From Bathymodiolus brooksi (taxonomy: Eukaryota; Mollusca; Bivalvia; Mytilida; Modiolidae), in contig OY804578.1 in assembly GCA_963680875.1 (NCBI GenBank), positions 103,259,689 through 103,323,688 of the forward strand: a stretch of DNA of 64,000 bases, given 5' to 3'. Of the stretch, positions 59,925-64,000 are shown piece by piece (positions within the stretch are counted from its first letter, which is position 1; each line of letters begins with the position of its first letter). The notes beneath the pieces are model-generated. The model had not been told where the DNA came from, did no database searches, and saw nothing but the letters and a program-made list of their open reading frames with translations. Position numbers and translations under genes: made by a program.

Positions 59925-59975
59925 AAACCTAGATAACAAATTTAGTGCACACGACGCGTTTCTGGAATAACCTTT
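59925..59975 (+). repeat. Dispersed repeat, family B, 5' end only
   Basis: AAATTTAGTGCACACGACGC then GTTTCTGGAATAACCTT, breaking off at about 59975. Confidence 0.65.
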
Positions 59976-60289
59976 CTTATCCCACCACTTATTAGTGAAG
60001 TACATGTACCAAGCCAGGAAAATGTATTTGTTAGTTATGGGTATCGATTTTGGCTCTCTATGATTTTTGGAATAGTTCCGACAGTGTGGTATTTTTGATT
60101 TTGTTTTTCATTTTAATACAAGAATCAGAACAAATAAGTTAACTCGAATTTATTTTCATGCAATATGTATTTGAAACAACAAAGGAGGAAAACAGAGGTA
60201 ATATAAAAAATACGGGGAATAAGACTCTCATATATTCCAAGGGTCATTTTCATCAAACATATGTAACCTTTAGTTAGCCTATTTTTACT

Positions 60290-60400
60290 CTCCTATTTAG
60301 GCTCTTTGACTTTGTTGCTGCCAAAGACTTTAAAGTTAATGATTATGGTTATTCCAGTCACGTGTCGTGCGCACTACATTATATATCCACGTTTTCGTTT
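60290..60400 (-). repeat. Dispersed repeat, family B, inverted
   Basis: CCTATTTAGGCTCTTTGACT, AAGACTTTAAAGTTA, GGTTATTCCAGTCACG and TGTCGTGCGCACTACATTAT. Confidence 0.65.
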
Positions 60401-60623
60401 TCATTGAATTGATTCTTTGATATTGATATTTCAATGGTGTTATTCTGTTGAATTTCATATTACTATTTAGCTAATTGTATTTGCAGTGTTATGTTTCATA
60501 CAGGCATGATATAGTGATATATTGCATGTACGTCAGATTAAAATGATAAACCAAATATACCGAACACATGAATGCTAAGCTTTCCAAGACGATCCGACTA
60601 CAAAGGCATCAAACTCCAAGTAA

Positions 60624-61199
60624 AACAATTTAAAGGAATACCACGAATACCAATACAAAAGTTCCTACACTTACAACAAGAACCATACATTCCATAGCAC
60701 TGAGAATGAAATCAAGTGCTCTGGAAGTGCTTATATCTCAGTTGACAAAGGAGGCGTAGATCCTTTTTCTCCTAAGTACAGATTGTCTATTATTATATGT
60801 GACGTGGCGTCCTTTCGTCTTTTTAAACCAGTTCGATCTGAACCTCTTCATGATAACAACAGAAAATTCCTCCATATTCCGTTTGCTAACAAAGGAATCG
60901 ATGCTATTAACATCAGCAACATTCTTAATAGAAAAAAGGTCGTAAAAGAAATTCCACCATATTTCAAAAATCAATCTGTTCCCATTGTCTCCTATAGCTA
61001 CACTAACAGCATTGGCCGTAAAATTTTCAACTACAAAGAAGCATTGCAAGATATTAAAATAGAAGAGTACCTTAAGAACCCTCTGACTTGTGACTGCTCC
61101 CACTCTCCTTTTCAATACAACCCAGCTGGACATGTAATCACTGGTGATCTGAATATCATTCAACATGAGTCTCCGAAAGGTGATTTCTCATGGTCCTAA
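60624..61199 (+). pseudogene. N-terminal region of the PLE protein
   Basis: The frame is open from 60624, after a TAA at 60621-60623, with no early ATG, so the true start is not defined. Readable parts include YRLSIIICDVASFRLFK near 60774, PYFKNQSVPIVSYSYTN, and a Cys-x-Cys segment (PLTCDCSHSPFQYNP) followed by GHVITGDLNII. I recall this Cys/His block as conserved just upstream of the RT in this kind of element. The frame fails near 61165 and continues one frame over. No catalytic motif is recognised here. Confidence 0.65.
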
Positions 61200-61542
61200 A
61201 TTCAGAGAACCTCAACACATCAATTGGAAACATAATTTCAAGATAATTATGGATGCTGTTGAAGGTTGTGCCAGAAGGTGGATAAAGAGAGAAGTAGACC
61301 AAGATCCTGAGTTAGAGTCCTTGTCAGACTGGGTTAGAACAATTAGGTCTCTAGTACAAGGTCGGATTCACAAACTCAAAAATTGTGTTAATAGTCGACC
61401 TAAGTCTGTATTTAAAGACCAAGAAGCTGTTAAGTGTCTTTCCTCTCTTCATGACAAATATGTTATCGTTCCTGCGGACAAGGCTTCCAACAATATCGTG
61501 TTTGTATGTAAATCATATTACTTCGAATGCCTAATCAAGTAA
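61165..61542 (+). pseudogene. Linker before the PLE reverse transcriptase
   Basis: Continues the protein after the frameshift: SLRKVISHGPKFREPQHINW, then KLKNCVNSRPKSVFKDQEAV and YVIVPADKASNNIVFVCKSY. This is RT finger-region sequence of PLE type. A TAA at 61540-61542 interrupts it, and the same frame resumes directly (LGINNNTSSNTTYKPP). Confidence 0.75.
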
Positions 61543-62811
61543 TTAGGCATAAATAACAACACCTCTAGTAATACCACATACAAACCACCTTCGTTCGACA
61601 AAGATGAAATCCTAGCTAACCACAGATCATTCATGACCTCTTTAAACATTCCCTCTGGTAAAGAGTCTGAGGATTTACCCTATTTATATTGGATACCTAA
61701 ACTCCATAAGACACCATACAAAGAAAGGTACATAGCGGGATCATCAACTTGTTCGACGAAAGAATTGTCTATTCACCTGACAAAGATTCTGTCTGCAGTA
61801 AAAGAGGGACAACAGAAATATTGTGAAACTGTTTACTCGCGTAGTGGCATAAATCACATGTGGATTTTGAAAAACTCTAAAGATCTTTTGGATAACCTGA
61901 AATCAAGATCTTTCTCTCAGGTATCCTCCATCAAAACTTTTGATTTTTCAACTCTATATACCACCTTACCGCATGACAAATTAAAAACCCGCTTAAAAGA
62001 AACAATTCATAAAGCTTTTAGTCATAGAAACTATGGCTCAACATTTGTTGTGTTAGGCTACAATTCCACATATTTTTCAAACAAAATTCAAAAAGGTAAA
62101 ACATGCTACTCCGAGGAACAAGTGATCAGTATGCTGGAGTTCATCATCGATAACATATCTGTCTCCTTTGGAGGGACACTGTTTCAGCAGGTCGTCGGCA
62201 TACCAATGGGTACGAATTGTGCCCCTCTTCTAGCCGATTTATTTTTATACTCATATGAGTCGGAGTTTCTTCAAAAGCTTGTAAAAGATAAGAAGATTCA
62301 TGAGGCTAGAGCCTTTAATTTCACATACAGGTATATTGATGACGTTTTATCTATCAATAATTCTAGATTTGCAGAATTTCTTCCATTGATATATTCTCCA
62401 GAGCTGGAAGTTAAAGAGACCATCGACACAGCTTCGTCCGCATCATTTTTGGACTTATACCTCGAATTTGACGACAGTGGTCAACTCAGTACTAAAATTT
62501 ATGATAAGCGGGACTTCAATTTTAAAATCATAAATTTTCCAAACATGTGCAGCAATATACCAGCTTCTCCTACATATGGTGTTTACATCTCGCAATTGAT
62601 TCGCTATGCAAGGGCCAGTAGCAATCATTCTGATTTCCTGAAACGTCATCTTCATCTGAGAAACAGGCTACTGGACCAGGGCTATAAAAAGATTCGCCTT
62701 ATTCGATCTCTTAAAAAGTTTATATTCCGATACCAAGATCTTGTCGAAATATATTCCGTCTCTGCAGAAAAAATTATAAGCGATGCATTTTCATATAGTG
62801 AAAATGTATAA
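61543..62811 (+). pseudogene. Reverse transcriptase core and C-terminus of the PLE
   Basis: Open from the preceding stop; the first ATG is at 61633, giving 392 codons. The order is DLPYLYWIPKLHKTPYKERY, SIKTFDFSTLYTTLPHDKL (first catalytic Asp region), MLEFIIDNISVSFGGTLFQQ, GIPMGTNCAPLLADLFLYSY and FTYRYIDDVLSINNS, with the catalytic D-D at 62338-62343. Then come SASFLDLYLEFDD, KIYDKRDFNFKII, GVYISQLIRYARASSNHSDF and a basic C-terminus ending SYSENV. All RT motifs are intact in this block. KRDFNF lacks one Asp compared with the copy at 4.2 kb. No GIY-YIG follows. In the family this enzyme copies the element RNA at the target site. Confidence 0.85.
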
Positions 62812-63178
62812 AGATAAAGAAGTCAAAAAATGTCAAGGATAATTTTTTTTGTGTCAATGTGTGACGTAAAAATATTTTTGACATTTACGTCACCGAATAT
62901 GGTACTGCTTTGACAACTATTTTACCTATTTTGTTCCTGTATTTAAATACTGTTATAGTGACAGCCGGAACCTTTGAACCGTAATGAGAGCGGGAGGTTT
63001 GGCGCCTTAAAATCTGATTCAACCCACCATTTCTTTAGAAATGCCTGTACCAAGTCAGGGTCATTACGGTTTTCACAGTTTTCCGGTTGTTGACTGATTT
63101 TGTCTGTTTATATAATTATGAGTTTTGACTTTCCCTTTGTAAGATTGTTCGGAGTTCGGTAATTTTGTTATTACCCTT
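62812..63178 (+). other. PLE 3' tail with inverted repeat and terminal hairpin
   Basis: AACCGTAATGA at 62977-62987 is the exact reverse complement of 63061-63071, enclosing 73 bases. The very end, GGTAAT-TTTGTT-ATTACC, forms a 6-bp stem. The terminal hairpin occurs in all six copies. The larger inverted repeat occurs, sometimes with a mismatch, in those long enough. Confidence 0.8.
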
Positions 63179-64000
63179 ATATGATATAAATCTTGAAGTT
63201 ATACTTCCTAATCTGAATTTCAAACATCATTATGAAACAATACAATAATTGAAAGACTAGTTTATCATCTCATCAAGATTACCATTTTGTTTGATAAGAC
63301 AGCTAAGTGGTTTTAAATCCCAAAAACAGATCAGTAATAGGTGTAGTTCCTATTTACGATAAAGGTGAGTGAGTGATTGTTGCTTAGCGCAACTCAGCAA
63401 TTCTTCATCTATACTATGACGGGACAACAAAGGTTTCATTTTGGCGTCAGCTTTATCTTTGAATTTCGTATTTTGTTAGCTACATTATGGAGAGAAAAGA
63501 ATAAACAGTGATACATCGATATTTATAACAGTCTTGTTGCTATCGGCTAACATATCATTTTCGCAGACTTTGACCAGGAATTCAAGGACCCATTGGATAC
63601 TCAAAATCCAACAGATTTATACCATATACTGATCTTAATCCTTTTATAATTAACTATATTTTAAAACACAGTACAGTTGGGACCAACAAATTAATAACAA
63701 ATTCCACGAACAACATTCCGTAGTTGGCAAGACTCATTGTCCTTACAATAGCTTTCAACGCATATGTAAATACTTCGTTGGACGTTTACCTGAATTTATG
63801 ATGAATTGTCATTCGTAGATATTTGTATTCATATGCATCTGTCTTACATATGAAAGTTCATTTGAACCATAGTATAGTCCTTTAACCTTTCTCTATAATG
63901 CTTTTGTCAATGAACGAACACAAGTATCCTATATATAGCAAAAGGCTATTCTCTGTGGTCAAATAGCTTTATGTTTTGTCTTTAGGACAAAATTCACAAT
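63179..64000. other. No gene recognised
   Basis: AT-rich, with a SINE-tail-like remnant at about 63366-63425 (GTGATTGTTGCTTAGCGCAA). Confidence 0.4.

Larger units (their letters stand above)
60560..63178 (+). mobile_element. Penelope-like retroelement, most complete copy
   Basis: About 2.6 kb: an N-terminal region, a reverse transcriptase and a ~370-base 3' tail ending GGTAATTTTGTTATTACCC. The 3' end is fixed by comparison with five shorter copies in the window. The 5' end is uncertain, since no other copy reaches it. Only two lesions are seen in ~2.2 kb of coding sequence, so it is fairly young. No GIY-YIG endonuclease is visible after the RT. In one known PLE group that domain precedes the RT, and it could lie in the missing 5' part. 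Confidence 0.82.

Noticed and set aside
62812..63178. Hammerhead ribozyme in the PLE tail
   Set aside because: PLEs can carry hammerheads, but I found no CTGATGA core with a following GAAA in the right spacing on either strand of the tail.

Overview
This is eukaryotic, AT-rich, intron-containing and densely repetitive DNA. Coding capacity is scarce: two single-exon-like receptor genes stand in a background of retroelement wrecks, tRNA-derived SINEs, foldback elements and tandem duplications. I see no operons, ribosome binding sites or prokaryotic genes. Several non-coding repeats look to me like repeats that are very abundant in mussels. Examples are stretches ending in GATTACCCCTTTGGTATCTTC, stretches around ACGACGCGTTTCTGGAATAA, and a segment starting GTTACAAACCCGGTG. 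A marine bivalve, probably a mytilid, is therefore my best guess for the host. That rests on memory, not on a search.

Layout. 1-2.9 kb holds a degraded CR1/Jockey-type LINE. 4.2-5.3 kb holds a 5'-truncated Penelope-like element (PLE) on the minus strand. 7.4-8.6 kb holds a class A GPCR gene on the minus strand. 8.8-10 kb holds two PLE 3'-end fragments, and 9.8-13.7 kb a set of diverged direct duplications. 15.9-19.6 kb is a tandem triplication of a ~1.29 kb unit. 21.6 kb has a long foldback and 22.3 kb a 38-bp minisatellite. 25.6-26.8 kb holds a second LINE wreck, followed at 27.1-27.9 kb by a GPCR pseudogene. 30.6-33.2 kb is a decayed PIF/Harbinger-type DNA transposon locus. 35.0 kb has a small MITE. 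36.3-38.2 kb holds a PLE fragment and then the second GPCR gene (minus strand). 38.5-60.4 kb contains dispersed repeats, SINEs, palindromes, a ~0.85 kb direct duplication, one weak candidate promoter with a first exon (42.4-42.6 kb), and long stretches with nothing recognisable. 60.6-63.2 kb holds the most complete PLE in the window, with one frameshift and one stop.

How the pieces relate. The two intact receptors and the pseudogene are one local family. They align throughout, and each has a splice acceptor at the same place and phase just before the N-terminal exon. All PLE copies end at the same 3' nucleotides, which contain a small hairpin, and differ only in 5' extent. This fits target-primed insertion from one source family. 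SINEs of two head types share one tail, so they were probably mobilised by one partner LINE. I found no convincing undescribed cellular system. The best candidates for novelty are the PLE 3' terminal structure, the Harbinger-like locus with outward CGAAAC-rich inverted repeats, the palindrome/foldback cluster at 46.5-46.8 kb and the 1.29 kb tandem unit.
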